64,000 nt of DNA from Hyphomicrobiaceae bacterium (GCA_041397645.1 JAWKWE010000004.1:2604001-2668000); one strand, 5' to 3'. Positions 50,673 through 60,296 are shown, counted from the stretch's first letter. Notes: generated from the sequence alone by a model not told the origin. Program-made: numbers and translations.

Positions 50673-51641
50673 TCAGCTGAACCCTGCAAACCACGACAGC
50701 GCCATATCGGCGACGATGGCGAGAAACACTGCCGCGCCGACATCCCTGTTTGATCGGAACCGCCGCAGACAATTGGCGGGGTTCTTGGTGTCGAGCGTCG
50801 CCACCTGCCAGGTCATCTGAAGGAAGACAAGCGTTATGGCGAGAAAATAGATTAGGTGGGTGCCGGCCATCAGCCCTGCAGCAAGCCACAGGACGACAGC
50901 GCCGCCATAGAGCGCGCCAACCCACGACACGGTGTTGTCTCCGAAAGTCAGCGCCGTTGAGCCAAGTCCGAGCAGCGCGTCGTCGTCCTTGTCCTGGTGC
51001 GCATAGATCGTGTCATAGCCGACAGTCCACAGGACGCATCCGGCGTAAAGGAGCACGGCAGGCCAATCCAGCGAGCCCTTGACTGCAGCCCATCCCACCA
51101 GCGCGCCCCAATTGAACGCAAGCCCCAGCACAATCTGCGGATAAGACGTGAAGCGCTTGGCGAATGGATACGAGGCGACGATGATGAGCGAGGCAATTGC
51201 GAGCAGGATGGTGAAGGTGTTGAGGCACAAGAGGACCGCGAGCCCTATGAGCGACATAAGCAGAACAAAGATGAGCGCGCCGCGCGGCGTTACTTGTCCG
51301 GACGGAATGGGGCGGCTCCGGGTGCGCGTCACCTGAGCGTCGATGTCGCGGTCGACGTAGTCGTTATAGGCGCATCCCGCAGCGCGCATAGCCACTGCAC
51401 CGATGGCGAACAGCAGGAGCAATGAAATACTTGGGAAGGGTTGGCCACGCTCAGCTTCGGCCAGCGTCTGCGACCACCAGCAGGGAAACAGCAATAGCCA
51501 CGAGCCTATAGGACGGTCGAAGCGGCCCAGCCGCAAGTATGGCCGCCAGGACGCGGGTGCCCAGCGGTCCACCCAATTATGGGACGGGGCATCGGCGACT
51601 GCGGAGTCTGGTCGGGGGTCGAGGGTCGTGTCCTGCTGCAT
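50673..51641 (-). CDS. ubiA: 4-hydroxybenzoate polyprenyltransferase
   Basis: 322 residues. Integral membrane prenyltransferase with about eight helices. The two Asp-rich motifs that bind Mg-diphosphate are present: NDYVDRDIDAQVTRTRSRP (about 92-111) and YDTIYAHQDKDDD (about 207-219). Attaches the polyprenyl tail to 4-hydroxybenzoate in ubiquinone synthesis on the inner membrane. Length and motif order are standard for UbiA. ATG at 51641 lacks a strong ribosome-binding site. Divergent from rsmE, 198 bases between starts. Ubiquinone feeds the bc1 complex encoded at 29.6-32.4 kb. Confidence 0.95.
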   Translation of the reverse strand: MQQDTTLDPRPDSAVADAPSHNWVDRWAPASWRPYLRLGRFDRPIGSWLLLFPCWWSQTLAEAERGQPFPSISLLLLFAIGAVAMRAAGCAYNDYVDRDIDAQVTRTRSRPIPSGQVTPRGALIFVLLMSLIGLAVLLCLNTFTILLAIASLIIVASYPFAKRFTSYPQIVLGLAFNWGALVGWAAVKGSLDWPAVLLYAGCVLWTVGYDTIYAHQDKDDDALLGLGSTALTFGDNTVSWVGALYGGAVVLWLAAGLMAGTHLIYFLAITLVFLQMTWQVATLDTKNPANCLRRFRSNRDVGAAVFLAIVADMALSWFAGFS

Positions 51642-51839
51642 GTTCGAAGAATCGACACTCCTTGTCGGGCCTCAAAAGAAATGATTGCCAGCCCGCTCTC
51701 CGCGTAAGCCTAGACGGGGCGGCGGTTCTGGGCAATCTGGTGCCCTATGGCGTATCCCTGTTGCCCTAAGGCTTTGCGCGCCGCGCTGCCCGCAATTGTG
51801 GCTTGCGCGGCTCTATGTAGCAGCTAAGACGCTTGGATC

Positions 51840-52580
51840 ATGGCAGTCCACGATTTCACATCGGAACGTCTTTTCGTCGAAACCAGTCTGGCTCCCGACA
51901 CAAGTCTGACCCTGGCGAGCGAGCAGGCGCACTATTTGCTCAACGTGTTGCGCATGTCCGCCGGCGGAGAGATCCTGGTCTTCAACGGCCGTGATGGGGA
52001 GTGGCGCGCTCGGCTTGAGGATGTAACCAAGCGCACCGCCAGTCTGCGCGTCATGGAGCAGACCCGTCCGCAGTCAGACGGGCCAGCAATCCACTACCTG
52101 TTCGCACCCCTCAAACATGCCCGTCTCGATTATATGATCCAGAAGGCGGTCGAGATGGGCGTAGTACGGCTCAGTCCGGTGATGACGCACCGAACCGTGC
52201 CCGGACGGGTCAATGCCGAGCGTATGCGCCGCAATGCCATTGAGGCAGCCGAACAGTGTGGTGTCTTGCGTGTTCCCGAGATCGACGACATCGCGCCACT
52301 CCCCAAGAGGCTGGATGCTTGGGATCCCGCTTGCCCTCTGATTTTTTGTGATGAAGATGCTGCGGTGACGGACCCCGTCTCCGCTTTGGAGATGTTGAAG
52401 CCAGGGCCTGTCGGCGTGCTGATCGGTCCTGAAGGCGGGTTCGATGCCGAGGAGCGGAGGCTTCTTCTGTCGAAGAGCTTTGTAACCGCCATCTCGCTAG
52501 GCCCAAGAATCATGCGCGCCGATACAGCGGCAGTGGCGGCGCTTGCGCTGGTTAATGCAACTCTAGGCGATTGGCGTTAG
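51840..52580 (+). CDS. rsmE: 16S rRNA (uracil(1498)-N3)-methyltransferase RsmE
   Basis: 246 residues, standard length. N-terminal PUA-like domain (about 1-80: RLFVETSLAPDTSLTLASEQAHYLLNVLRMSAGGEILVFNG), then the SPOUT methyltransferase domain with LDYMIQKAVEMGVVRLSPVMTHRTV, AEQCGVLRVPEI and the deep-knot SAM site VLIGPEGGFDAEERRLL and AISLGPRIMRADTA. Methylates U1498 of 16S rRNA. Divergent from ubiA; gshA follows after 160 bases on the same strand, the order ubiA/rsmE/gshA being conserved in many Hyphomicrobiales. Confidence 0.95.
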   Translation: MAVHDFTSERLFVETSLAPDTSLTLASEQAHYLLNVLRMSAGGEILVFNGRDGEWRARLEDVTKRTASLRVMEQTRPQSDGPAIHYLFAPLKHARLDYMIQKAVEMGVVRLSPVMTHRTVPGRVNAERMRRNAIEAAEQCGVLRVPEIDDIAPLPKRLDAWDPACPLIFCDEDAAVTDPVSALEMLKPGPVGVLIGPEGGFDAEERRLLLSKSFVTAISLGPRIMRADTAAVAALALVNATLGDWR

Positions 52581-52740
52581 TTGCGCTGTTCCAGCAACTT
52601 CAAACCTAAGACACCTTGCTTGTGGCCCGCAGCATCGCCATAACCATGCGCACGCCAATGGTGTTTGCCCGGTCTATTCCGGTCTTCCACCTGCCGTGTC
52701 CAGGAACCAAGCCCCGCTACAGCCCAGGGACTTCAGCTCG

Positions 52741-54123
52741 ATGTCGACGCGCGAAGATGGCGCACAAAGCTCTCAGATCGAAAGCCGAGCCGATCTTGTC
52801 GCCTGGATAGCTGCTGGCGAAAAGCCGAAGGCCGACTGGCGCATTGGCACGGAGCACGAAAAGTTCGTGTTTCGCACGATCTCGCTTGAGCCCGTGCCCT
52901 ACGACGGACCTCGCGGCATCCGTGCTCTAATGGAGCAGCTGGTAGGGCGGTATGGCTGGGTCCCCATTATGGAAGGGGACAACATCATCGCTTTGAAGCG
53001 GCCGGAAGGTCCGCTGGGAGGCAATATCTCGCTGGAGCCCGGCGGACAGTTTGAGCTGTCGGGCGCGCCTCTTCAGACGTTGCACGAAACGGCGACTGAG
53101 ACGGCGCGTCACCTCTATGAGGTTTTGGACGTGGGCGAGGACCTCGCCATCGGCTTCCTCGGTGTAGGCTTCTCGCCTAAGTGGACGCTGGCAGAGACGC
53201 CGCACATGCCCAAGCAACGCTATGCCGTCATGACCCGATACATGCCACAGGTCGGCAGCCGCGGTCTCGATATGATGTATCGCACGGCAACGGTTCAGGT
53301 GAATCTCGATTTCGCCAACGAAGCCGATATGGTCAAGAAGCTGCGAGTCTCATTGGCGTTGCAGCCTATCGCGACGGCGCTGTTTGCATCTTCCCCTTTT
53401 ACCGAAGGCCAGCCAAACGGCTTTCAGTCCATGCGTAGCGAGGTCTGGCGTGACACGGATAAGCGGCGCACGGGTATGCTGCCGTTCGTGTTCGAGGACG
53501 GCATGGGTTATGAGCGGTACGTGGAGTATGCGCTCGACGTGCCTATGTACTTCGTCTATCGCGCGGGAAAATACATCGACGTCGCGGGATCATCCTTCCG
53601 AGACTTCTTGGCGGGCAAGCTCAAAGGTTTGGAAGGTGAATATCCCACCATCGACGATTGGTCGGATCACCTCACGACACTGTTCCCCGAGGTGCGTCTG
53701 AAGCGTTTTCTGGAAATGCGCGGCGCAGACGGCGGCCGCTGGAGCTTGATCACGGCGCTTCCGGCATTCTGGACCGGACTGCTCTATGACGAGGCCGCAC
53801 TGGATGCGGCTTGGCAATTGGTCAAGAACTGGACCGCAGAGGACCGGGAAGCGTTACGCAACCACGTGCCCAAGACTGGCCTCAAGACGCCGTTCCTGGG
53901 CACGATCGTCAACGAGATCGCCCGCGAAGCGGTGGGTATCGCGCGACTTGGGTTGAAAAACCGCGCGCGGATCAACGCGAAGAGCCAGGACGAGACGATC
54001 TATCTTGCGCCGCTGGAGGCGATTGTCGGTCGCGGGCGGACGGTTGCAGACGAGCTTTTGGAGAGATTCAACGGGCGTTGGCATCGCGATATTGACTGTA
54101 TCTTCGAGGAATTCGCATTCTAG
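52741..54123 (+). CDS. gshA: Glutamate-cysteine ligase (plant-type GCS2 family)
   Basis: 460 residues from the ATG at 52741; the frame is open 45 bases further but the family begins near here. First step of glutathione synthesis, joining glutamate to cysteine with ATP. Signatures of the alphaproteobacterial/plant GshA: GTEHEKFVF (active-site Glu pair), ISLEPGGQFELSGAP, FLGVGFSPKW, MYRTATVQVNLDFANEADM and FASSPFTEGQPNGFQSMRSEVWRDTD. Cytoplasmic. No regulatory leader evident. Distinct from gammaproteobacterial GshA by length and motifs. Confidence 0.95.
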   Translation: MSTREDGAQSSQIESRADLVAWIAAGEKPKADWRIGTEHEKFVFRTISLEPVPYDGPRGIRALMEQLVGRYGWVPIMEGDNIIALKRPEGPLGGNISLEPGGQFELSGAPLQTLHETATETARHLYEVLDVGEDLAIGFLGVGFSPKWTLAETPHMPKQRYAVMTRYMPQVGSRGLDMMYRTATVQVNLDFANEADMVKKLRVSLALQPIATALFASSPFTEGQPNGFQSMRSEVWRDTDKRRTGMLPFVFEDGMGYERYVEYALDVPMYFVYRAGKYIDVAGSSFRDFLAGKLKGLEGEYPTIDDWSDHLTTLFPEVRLKRFLEMRGADGGRWSLITALPAFWTGLLYDEAALDAAWQLVKNWTAEDREALRNHVPKTGLKTPFLGTIVNEIAREAVGIARLGLKNRARINAKSQDETIYLAPLEAIVGRGRTVADELLERFNGRWHRDIDCIFEEFAF

Positions 54124-54211
54124 AGCTTGCTGGACGGTTCAGTTTCCGTTCATGCAACCAGGAGTATAAAAACCCTAACGGAGGCTCATTTTGCCTCTGC
54201 GGGAGGCGTGA

Positions 54212-54448
54212 ATGCGAAAAATCCTTTTTATGCTGTCGCTCTGCGCCAGTTTTTTTCTGGCTGGCGCGCATGGCATACGTGCCGAGGAGCCCGCAATTTC
54301 GCGTACTTTCCAGGTGGCTGGGGCGAGCGACTGCCAGAAGCGTTGTCAGGCCCAGGAAAACCAGTGCCGGATGGCGAGCAAGGATCTCGATTCCAGCTCC
54401 TGTGCCGCCAAATTCCTGGCCTGCATTCAAAGCTGCCGGGGCCGTTAG
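54212..54448 (+). CDS. Small secreted cysteine-rich protein
   Basis: 78 residues from the ATG at 54212 with GGGAGG nine bases ahead. Signal peptide (core LFMLSLCASFFLAGA, cleavage near RA at 23-24), then a mature part of about 54 residues with six cysteines: SDCQKRCQAQENQCRMA and SSSCAAKFLACIQSCRGR. The spacing (C-x3-C-x6-C, then C-x6-C-x3-C) is near-symmetrical and suggests two helices tied by disulfides, a helical-hairpin fold as in some PAN- or CX9C-like proteins. Periplasmic. Not recognised. No co-transcribed partner; the gene on the other side is the convergent LysR. Confidence 0.75.
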   Translation: MRKILFMLSLCASFFLAGAHGIRAEEPAISRTFQVAGASDCQKRCQAQENQCRMASKDLDSSSCAAKFLACIQSCRGR

Positions 54449-54492
54449 CCGCTGGGCGTTATATTCTGTCAAATTCCCTCTAGGTGACTGAC

Positions 54493-55467
54493 TTATGCGC
54501 GGGCGCTCTTGCCTGCGACCCGCTGCAGCGGCTTTGCTGCAACGCCACCGACGCCGTTGTTTAAAGATGCAGGGCGCTGCCATTGCGGCTCGCCTGCATA
54601 TAGCTCGGCCAGAAACTCAATGAAGGCATGAACCTTAGAAGGCATGAACTCGCGGCATGAATAGACCGCATAGATGGCGTTGTTGGGCGTACCTTCGTAA
54701 TCCGGCAGTACGACGCGCAACTCGCCGCGCTCGATATCCTTTGCAACGTCCCACCAAGCCCGCAGCCCGATCCCAAGACCTTGCAAAAGTGCAGTGCGTG
54801 TGAAGTCGGCGGAGTTGGAGCGAATATTGCCTTTCACGCGTAGGTCGTGTGGACCATCCGGACCTTCCAGCCGCCAGAGATCTTGTGCGCCGGCGAGCAG
54901 GCAGTTGTGACCTTCCAGTTCGGCAAGATCCTTAGGCGTTCCAGCGCGCTCTAAATACAGGGGAGAAGCGCACATCACGCGCTTCTCATTTGCAAGTTTG
55001 CGCGCCACGAGGGAGGAGTCCTCCAATTCTCCGATCCGGATTGCGACGTCGAAGCCTTCGCGGATGATGTCGACGAAGTGGTCGGATAGGTGGACGTCGA
55101 GTTCGATATCGGGATAGCGGGCCAAAAATGTGGGCAGATGCGGAGCGATGTGGAGGCGGTTGAACGTGGTGGGCACCGAAATTTTGAGCGTGCCGCGGGG
55201 TTTTGTGTTGCGGCGCGAGACATAGTCCTCCGCTTCTTCCACCAGGCTCAGGATGTCCACGACGCGTTTGAAATACCCCTCGCCCGTTTCAGTCAGCGTG
55301 AGCTGGCGGGTGGTGCGCTGGAAAAGGCGGGCGCCGAGCCGTTCTTCGAGCAGGCTGATCCTTTTGGAGACGACGGCAGGAGACAATCCCATCTCGCGGC
55401 CCGCCGCCGACATGTTGCCGGTGCGTGCTACCCGTGCGAAAATGTCCAAGTCGCTAATAGCTGTCAC
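54493..55467 (-). CDS. LysR-family transcriptional regulator, probable regulator of glcDEF
   Basis: 324 residues from the GTG at 55467 with AGGGA seven bases ahead; longer starts at 55545 or 55527 add up to 27 basic residues. Helix-turn-helix in DLDIFARVARTGNMSAAGREMGLSPAVVSKRISLLEERLG (about 5-45) and a periplasmic-binding-like effector domain (about 90-290), with EDYVSRRNTKPRGTLKISVPTTFNRLHIAPHLPTF typical of the CrgA/YafC-type subgroup. Divergent from glcD with 374 bases between, so it is a candidate glycolate or redox sensor for that operon. Effector unknown. Ends in a basic Ala/Gly tail. Confidence 0.88.
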   Translation of the reverse strand: MTAISDLDIFARVARTGNMSAAGREMGLSPAVVSKRISLLEERLGARLFQRTTRQLTLTETGEGYFKRVVDILSLVEEAEDYVSRRNTKPRGTLKISVPTTFNRLHIAPHLPTFLARYPDIELDVHLSDHFVDIIREGFDVAIRIGELEDSSLVARKLANEKRVMCASPLYLERAGTPKDLAELEGHNCLLAGAQDLWRLEGPDGPHDLRVKGNIRSNSADFTRTALLQGLGIGLRAWWDVAKDIERGELRVVLPDYEGTPNNAIYAVYSCREFMPSKVHAFIEFLAELYAGEPQWQRPASLNNGVGGVAAKPLQRVAGKSARA

Positions 55468-55841
55468 GTTCGGATCCCTAGGCGTGCTGGTTCTTTGCGT
55501 CCTGGGTTGCGCCGCGTGTGCTCCCATTGCTTTACGTTCTGCCATGAACAAAGTGTTCCGCTAAATCGTCTTAGATGAAGGACTGTTTTTCCCCAGAGAG
55601 TAAACTCGCCTCAGGGTGGCCTGTACAGCAATAGCGCCGGCGAGGGCATTTCCTGCGGTATTTGCTCCAATTGATGAATGTTCACTCTTATCAAAGCTGT
55701 CATAATGCGAACACTAAACTTAACGGGATGGTCCGGCGGGGCGTCAAAATCTCTTCGAACCTCCCCAACACGGTGCCAAGGGTTGCGCTCTCAAGGTGCG
55801 TCTTGCGGTATGGTGGCCAAGAGGCCGAAGGAGGTCATCGC
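55468..55841. other. Divergent control region between the LysR gene and glcDEF
   Basis: 374 bases presumably holding both promoters and LysR sites (T-N11-A type), though I could not single one out. The frame that continues the glcD reading frame back to 55662 has no ribosome-binding site and is not part of the protein. Confidence 0.5.
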
Positions 55842-57287
55842 GTGTCTTTCGTGAGCTTGCCGGACCCTGACTCCGGCGTGCTGGCCCGCCGTAATCTGAT
55901 CGTGGAAGGGCTCAGCAAACTAGTCGGACCCGACGCGCTCATCATCGATGAGGACGGCCGACGTGCATTCGAAACGGACGCCTTGACGGCATACCGGCGC
56001 GTTCCGCTGGTTGTTGTTCTTCCGCGCACGACCGAGGAGGTTTCCCGTGTGCTGCGGTACTGCCACGACAACAGTTTGAAGGTCGTTCCGCGCGGGGCTG
56101 GCACATCTTTGTGCGGTGGTGCGCTGCCGGGAGAGGATACCGTCGTCGTCTGCGTCTCGAAGATGAACCGGGTGCTCGACATCGACTATGCGAACCGCAC
56201 GGCTCGTGTGGAAGTCGGCATTACCAATCTTTCGATCTCGGGCAAGGTGGCGGCCGAGAACTTCTTTTATGCGCCCGATCCTTCCTCGCAGCTCGCGTGT
56301 ACGCTGGCAGGCAATCTTGCGATGAACTCGGGCGGTGCGCATTGTCTTAAGTACGGCGTTACCACGAACAATGTACTCGGACTCAAGATCGTGCTTATCG
56401 ACGGCACCGTCGTGGAATTCGGCGGTGCGTATCTGGAGCCAGGCGGATACGACTTCCTGTCGCTGATCATCGGCTCTGAAGGACAGTTTGGCATCGTCAC
56501 CGAAGCGACTGTGCGCATCTTGAAAAAGGCTGAGGGTGCGCGGCCCATGATGGTCGGCTTCTCGTCGCCCGAAGCCGCTGGCCAGTGTGTCGCCGGCATC
56601 ATTGGCGCGGGTATCATTCCGGTTGCCATTGAATACATGGACAAGCCCGCGATCCAAGTGTGTGAAGCCTACGCGCGCGCCGGCTACCCGCTCGACGTCG
56701 AAGCTCTCCTCATTATCGAGGTCGAAGGATCCGAAGACGAGATCGAGACCCTTCTGGCTCGCATCACCGAGATCGCAAAGCAGTTCGAGCCGAAGTCTTT
56801 TGAAGTCAGCGCCGATGAGGATCAGAGCGCCAAGATCTGGGCGGGCCGCAAAGCCGCATTTGGCGCGATCGGACGAATTTCCGACTATTATTGCATGGAT
56901 GGGACCATCCCGCTTGGACAGCTGCCGATGGTGCTGGGCCGGATTTCTGAAATCTGCTCGGGCTATGGCCTCAAGGTCGCAAACATCTTCCATGCGGGCG
57001 ACGGCAACCTGCATCCGCTCATCCTATACAATGCCAACGATCCGCAGGAGGCTATGAAGGCCGAAAGCGCCGGCGCTGACATCCTCAGGCTGTGCGTAGA
57101 AGCGGGTGGCTGTCTGACGGGCGAACACGGGGTCGGCATCGAGAAGCGCGACTTGATGACCGTGCAATTCTCGCCGACTGATCTTGCCGTCCAGATGCGC
57201 ATCAAGACGGTGTTTGATCCGGACTGGCTGTTGAACCCGAGCAAGGTGTTCCCGCTAGAAGTGAGCGCAAACCGACAGGCCGCTTAA
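55842..57287 (+). CDS. glcD: Glycolate oxidase FAD-binding subunit GlcD
   Basis: 481 residues from the GTG at 55842, chosen because a near-perfect AAGGAGGT sits six bases ahead; 60 upstream in-frame codons are not protein-like. FAD-linked oxidase of the PCMH family: PLVVVLPRTTEEVSRVLRYC, VVPRGAGTSLCGGALP, GNLAMNSGGAHCLKYG, GSEGQFGIVTEATVRIL and the C-terminal GDGNLHPL and GEHGVGIEKRDLM. Oxidises glycolate (or D-lactate) to glyoxylate. Works with GlcE and GlcF encoded directly downstream (105 and 76 bases). Membrane-associated through GlcF. Substrate is inferred from the three-gene set. Confidence 0.93.
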   Translation: MSFVSLPDPDSGVLARRNLIVEGLSKLVGPDALIIDEDGRRAFETDALTAYRRVPLVVVLPRTTEEVSRVLRYCHDNSLKVVPRGAGTSLCGGALPGEDTVVVCVSKMNRVLDIDYANRTARVEVGITNLSISGKVAAENFFYAPDPSSQLACTLAGNLAMNSGGAHCLKYGVTTNNVLGLKIVLIDGTVVEFGGAYLEPGGYDFLSLIIGSEGQFGIVTEATVRILKKAEGARPMMVGFSSPEAAGQCVAGIIGAGIIPVAIEYMDKPAIQVCEAYARAGYPLDVEALLIIEVEGSEDEIETLLARITEIAKQFEPKSFEVSADEDQSAKIWAGRKAAFGAIGRISDYYCMDGTIPLGQLPMVLGRISEICSGYGLKVANIFHAGDGNLHPLILYNANDPQEAMKAESAGADILRLCVEAGGCLTGEHGVGIEKRDLMTVQFSPTDLAVQMRIKTVFDPDWLLNPSKVFPLEVSANRQAA

Positions 57288-57389
57288 AAACAGGCAGCTT
57301 GAAAGGTGCGCCGTTGCGCGCTTTTCTAGAGTTAAAAGTCAGCAAGGCACATAGAAGGCCAAAGCTGAGACGTGAAAGGAAACGACCCT

Positions 57390-58613
57390 GTGAGTGAATT
57401 GTGGCGGCCTGCCGTGGAGTGGGAACTGCGCAGCATGATCGCGCAGCTTGTCGAGGGCGGCCGTTCGGTCGAGGTTGTAGGCCACGGCTCGTTGCGCGGG
57501 ATCGGGCGCCCGGTAAAGAACGACGTGACCATCACTACAACCTCATTGCGCGGCGTAACCCTCTATCAGCCTACCGAGCTGGTCATGTCTGCGCGCTCCG
57601 GCACGCCCCTTGTCGAGATTGAAGAAGAGCTGGCTGCTCATGGTCAGATGCTCGCATTCGAGCCCATGGACATTGGCCCGGCCAGCGGCGGCCCTGCCGG
57701 TGTGCAGACGATTGGCGGGGTATTCGCCAGCAACATGCCAGGCTCCCGCCGAATCTCTGCCGGTGGTGCGCGTGACCATTTGCTTGGCGCCACCGCCGTC
57801 AACGGCCGAGCCGAGCTGTTCAAATCGGGCGGTCGGGTGATGAAAAACGTCACCGGTTATGACGTCGCGCGCGGGCTGACGGGAAGTTGGGGCACCCTCG
57901 CGATCCTTTCGGAAGTGACGTTCAAGGTCTCGCCGATGCCGGAGGCTACGGTGACACTCGCTTATCCAGGACTACCCGACGATCTCGCAGTTGAGGCCAT
58001 GACGACGGCGCTCGCGACGCCCTATGACATCTCGTCGGCGGCGCATCTGCCGAAGGGAACGGCAGCACGGCTCACCGACCCTCGGCTTGCTGGGCTCGAT
58101 ACGTCGTTGACGCTTATTCGGCTTGAGACCTTCGCCAGTTTCGTTGCCGGCCGTTCTGGCAAGTTGAAAGAAGCACTGAAGGTCTACGGAGCGCCGTTGG
58201 AGCTGGACGAGGAGCAGTCGAAGTCGGTGTGGGGCGACATCCGTCATCTCAAGCTGATGCCGTATTCGCCCGACACAAGTCTTTGGCGCATCTCGACCAC
58301 GCCGACCAAGGCCGCCGAGATCGTCGCTGCCATCAGCCGGTTCATGGCGACGAATGTGATCTACGATTGGTCAGGCGGGCTGATCTGGCTGGAGGTTCCA
58401 GCTGCCGCCGATGCGGGCTCGGCAGATGTGCGGCGGGCTGTCGCCGTGCGCGGCGGCCATGCCACCTTAATCCGTGCCGCTCCGGAAGTCCGCCATGCGG
58501 TGGAAGTCTTCGAGCCCATGAAGCCCGAGGTCGAGCGTTTGACGCGCGGCCTCAAAGCCGCGTTCGATCCTCGCAACATGCTCAATCCGGGTCGCATGTA
58601 TGCGGGGCTTTGA
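57390..58613 (+). CDS. glcE: Glycolate oxidase subunit GlcE (FAD-binding)
   Basis: 407 residues from the GTG at 57390, nine bases after AAGGA; GTG 57372 would add six residues. PCMH-type FAD domain: VVGHGSLRGIGRPVK, LYQPTELVMSARSGTPLVEIEEELA, FEPMDIGPASGGPAGVQTIGG, FASNMPGSRRISAGGARDHLLG and FKSGGRVMKNVTGYDVARGLTGSWGTLAILSEVTFKV, ending AAFDPRNMLNPGRMYAGL. Its partner GlcD has the second flavin. Both sit in one complex with the iron-sulfur subunit GlcF. Third-gene context and the length (usual about 350-420) confirm GlcE. Confidence 0.94.
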   Translation: MSELWRPAVEWELRSMIAQLVEGGRSVEVVGHGSLRGIGRPVKNDVTITTTSLRGVTLYQPTELVMSARSGTPLVEIEEELAAHGQMLAFEPMDIGPASGGPAGVQTIGGVFASNMPGSRRISAGGARDHLLGATAVNGRAELFKSGGRVMKNVTGYDVARGLTGSWGTLAILSEVTFKVSPMPEATVTLAYPGLPDDLAVEAMTTALATPYDISSAAHLPKGTAARLTDPRLAGLDTSLTLIRLETFASFVAGRSGKLKEALKVYGAPLELDEEQSKSVWGDIRHLKLMPYSPDTSLWRISTTPTKAAEIVAAISRFMATNVIYDWSGGLIWLEVPAAADAGSADVRRAVAVRGGHATLIRAAPEVRHAVEVFEPMKPEVERLTRGLKAAFDPRNMLNPGRMYAGL

Positions 58614-58689
58614 GCTGCTGTCTGTGCTATAGCTAAAAACCTCGCAAAAGACGCCTCGTTCGACACGTGCGCCCAGAAAAAGAAAAGCG

Positions 58690-60057
58690 ATGCAAACCAA
58701 TTTCAAGCCAGATCAGCTGACCAATCCTGTAACGGCCGATGCCGAGAAGATTCTGCGGCGGTGCGTCCATTGCGGTTTGTGCACGGCGACTTGTCCGACC
58801 TATCTGGTCTTGGGGGACGAGCGTGATAGTCCGCGCGGTCGCATCTATGCCATCAAGGACATGATGGAGCGTGCTGTTGACGCGCCGCCGGAGGTTTCCA
58901 AGCATATCGACCGGTGCTTGTCGTGCTTCTCGTGCATGACCACGTGTCCCTCGGGTGTTGACTATATGCATCTGGTTGAAATCGCGCGAAATCACATTGA
59001 GAAAACGGGACAGCGAAATTTCCGCGATAAGCTGGTGCGTCGGATGCTGGCTGAAACGGTGCCCTTTCCGCGTCGTTTCCGGTGGGCGCTGCGTGCTGCG
59101 CCGCTCGGCCGTCCATTTTCCGGTTTCATGAAGCGGATAGGCTTGAAGCCGATTGCCGCGATGCTGGATATGGCGCCAAGACAAGTCTCGCGCCAGCGGT
59201 TCATCGGGCCAGGCAAGGCTGAGATCACCAAAGGAACCCGCAAGGCCCGAGTGATCCTTTTGGCGGGCTGCGCGCAACAGGTTCTGCGCCCGCAGATCAA
59301 CGATGCCACCATTAGACTGCTCGGCCGCAACGGTGTCGAGGTCGTGATCTCAGCGGACGCGGGCTGCTGCGGCGCCTTGACGGGCCACATCGGCATGGAG
59401 GAGCAGGCACTCGAAGCTGCGCGGCGGAACGTTGATGCGTGGTCGAAGGAAATCGCAAAAGAGCCGGTCGACGCTATTCTCATCAATGCGTCCGGTTGCG
59501 GCACAACCGTGAAAGACTACGGCCATCTGCTTGCGCGCGATCCGGATTATGCCGAGCGCGCCAAGAAAATCTCAGAACTCGCCAAAGACGTCAGCGAGTT
59601 TCTCACCTCGCATGATATTGGCGCGCCGTTGCGGTGGACGTCGCTGAAGGTGGCATATCATTCGGCCTGCTCGATGCAGCACGGTCAGCGCATCACGCGC
59701 GAGCCGAAGGCGCTTCTGAAGAAGGCAGGCTTTACAGTGCTCGACATCCCTGAAGCGCACATCTGCTGCGGTTCGGCTGGTGTCTACAACATCCTTCAGC
59801 CAGAGATCGCCGGCGCGCTGCTGGAGCGCAAGTCCGCGAACATTAAGGGGCTGCGTCCCGATCTGGTGGCGGCGGGAAACATCGGCTGTATCGCGCAGAT
59901 TGCGCGCGGCGTTCCTTATCCCGTCGTCCACACAGTCGAATTACTGGATTGGGCCCACGGCGGGCCGGTGCCGGAGGGGCTTGAGGCCCTGGAGGAGTTC
60001 GCGACCGACGTGCCGGTACCAGCTCAGCGGCGCGTGGACGACTATATCCGTGCCTAA
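58690..60057 (+). CDS. glcF: Glycolate oxidase iron-sulfur subunit GlcF
   Basis: 455 residues from the ATG at 58690. N-terminal region has two [4Fe-4S] clusters, CVHCGLCTATCPTY and CLSCFSCMTTCPSG (about 28-90), then two CCG-type domains with CGALTGHIG and CCGSAGVYN, as in HdrB-like electron carriers. It takes electrons from the GlcD/GlcE flavins to the quinone pool. Membrane-peripheral. Length is normal (about 400-460). It ends the glcDEF operon; a modest promoter lies beyond. Confidence 0.94.
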   Translation: MQTNFKPDQLTNPVTADAEKILRRCVHCGLCTATCPTYLVLGDERDSPRGRIYAIKDMMERAVDAPPEVSKHIDRCLSCFSCMTTCPSGVDYMHLVEIARNHIEKTGQRNFRDKLVRRMLAETVPFPRRFRWALRAAPLGRPFSGFMKRIGLKPIAAMLDMAPRQVSRQRFIGPGKAEITKGTRKARVILLAGCAQQVLRPQINDATIRLLGRNGVEVVISADAGCCGALTGHIGMEEQALEAARRNVDAWSKEIAKEPVDAILINASGCGTTVKDYGHLLARDPDYAERAKKISELAKDVSEFLTSHDIGAPLRWTSLKVAYHSACSMQHGQRITREPKALLKKAGFTVLDIPEAHICCGSAGVYNILQPEIAGALLERKSANIKGLRPDLVAAGNIGCIAQIARGVPYPVVHTVELLDWAHGGPVPEGLEALEEFATDVPVPAQRRVDDYIRA

Positions 60058-60132
60058 TACGCACTATCGGTCTGCGTCACGAACTGGAAAAAGTGAATTA
60101 CGTCAGGCACTAGGCGGATTTTTCTACCACCA

Positions 60133-60161
60133 TTGACATTAAGCGCCATACTGGGATTAAG
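60133..60161 (+). promoter_or_regulatory. Possible promoter of the cupin/acetyltransferase pair
   Basis: TTGACA (60133-60138), a 17-base spacer and ATTAAG (60156-60161), about 135 bases before the cupin gene. The -35 box is perfect, the -10 poor. Confidence 0.35.
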
Positions 60162-60296
60162 GCGTTAGAACCTGCACGGTGCTTGCAAGGTTGGCAGCGC
60201 GTGGGCCACGCCGTCTCATAATGATGCGGCGTGTCCGATCCTGGCCGCGTCCGCGCGGACCGAACAGCAAGCTGATACGACTTCAAGGTGATGCGT

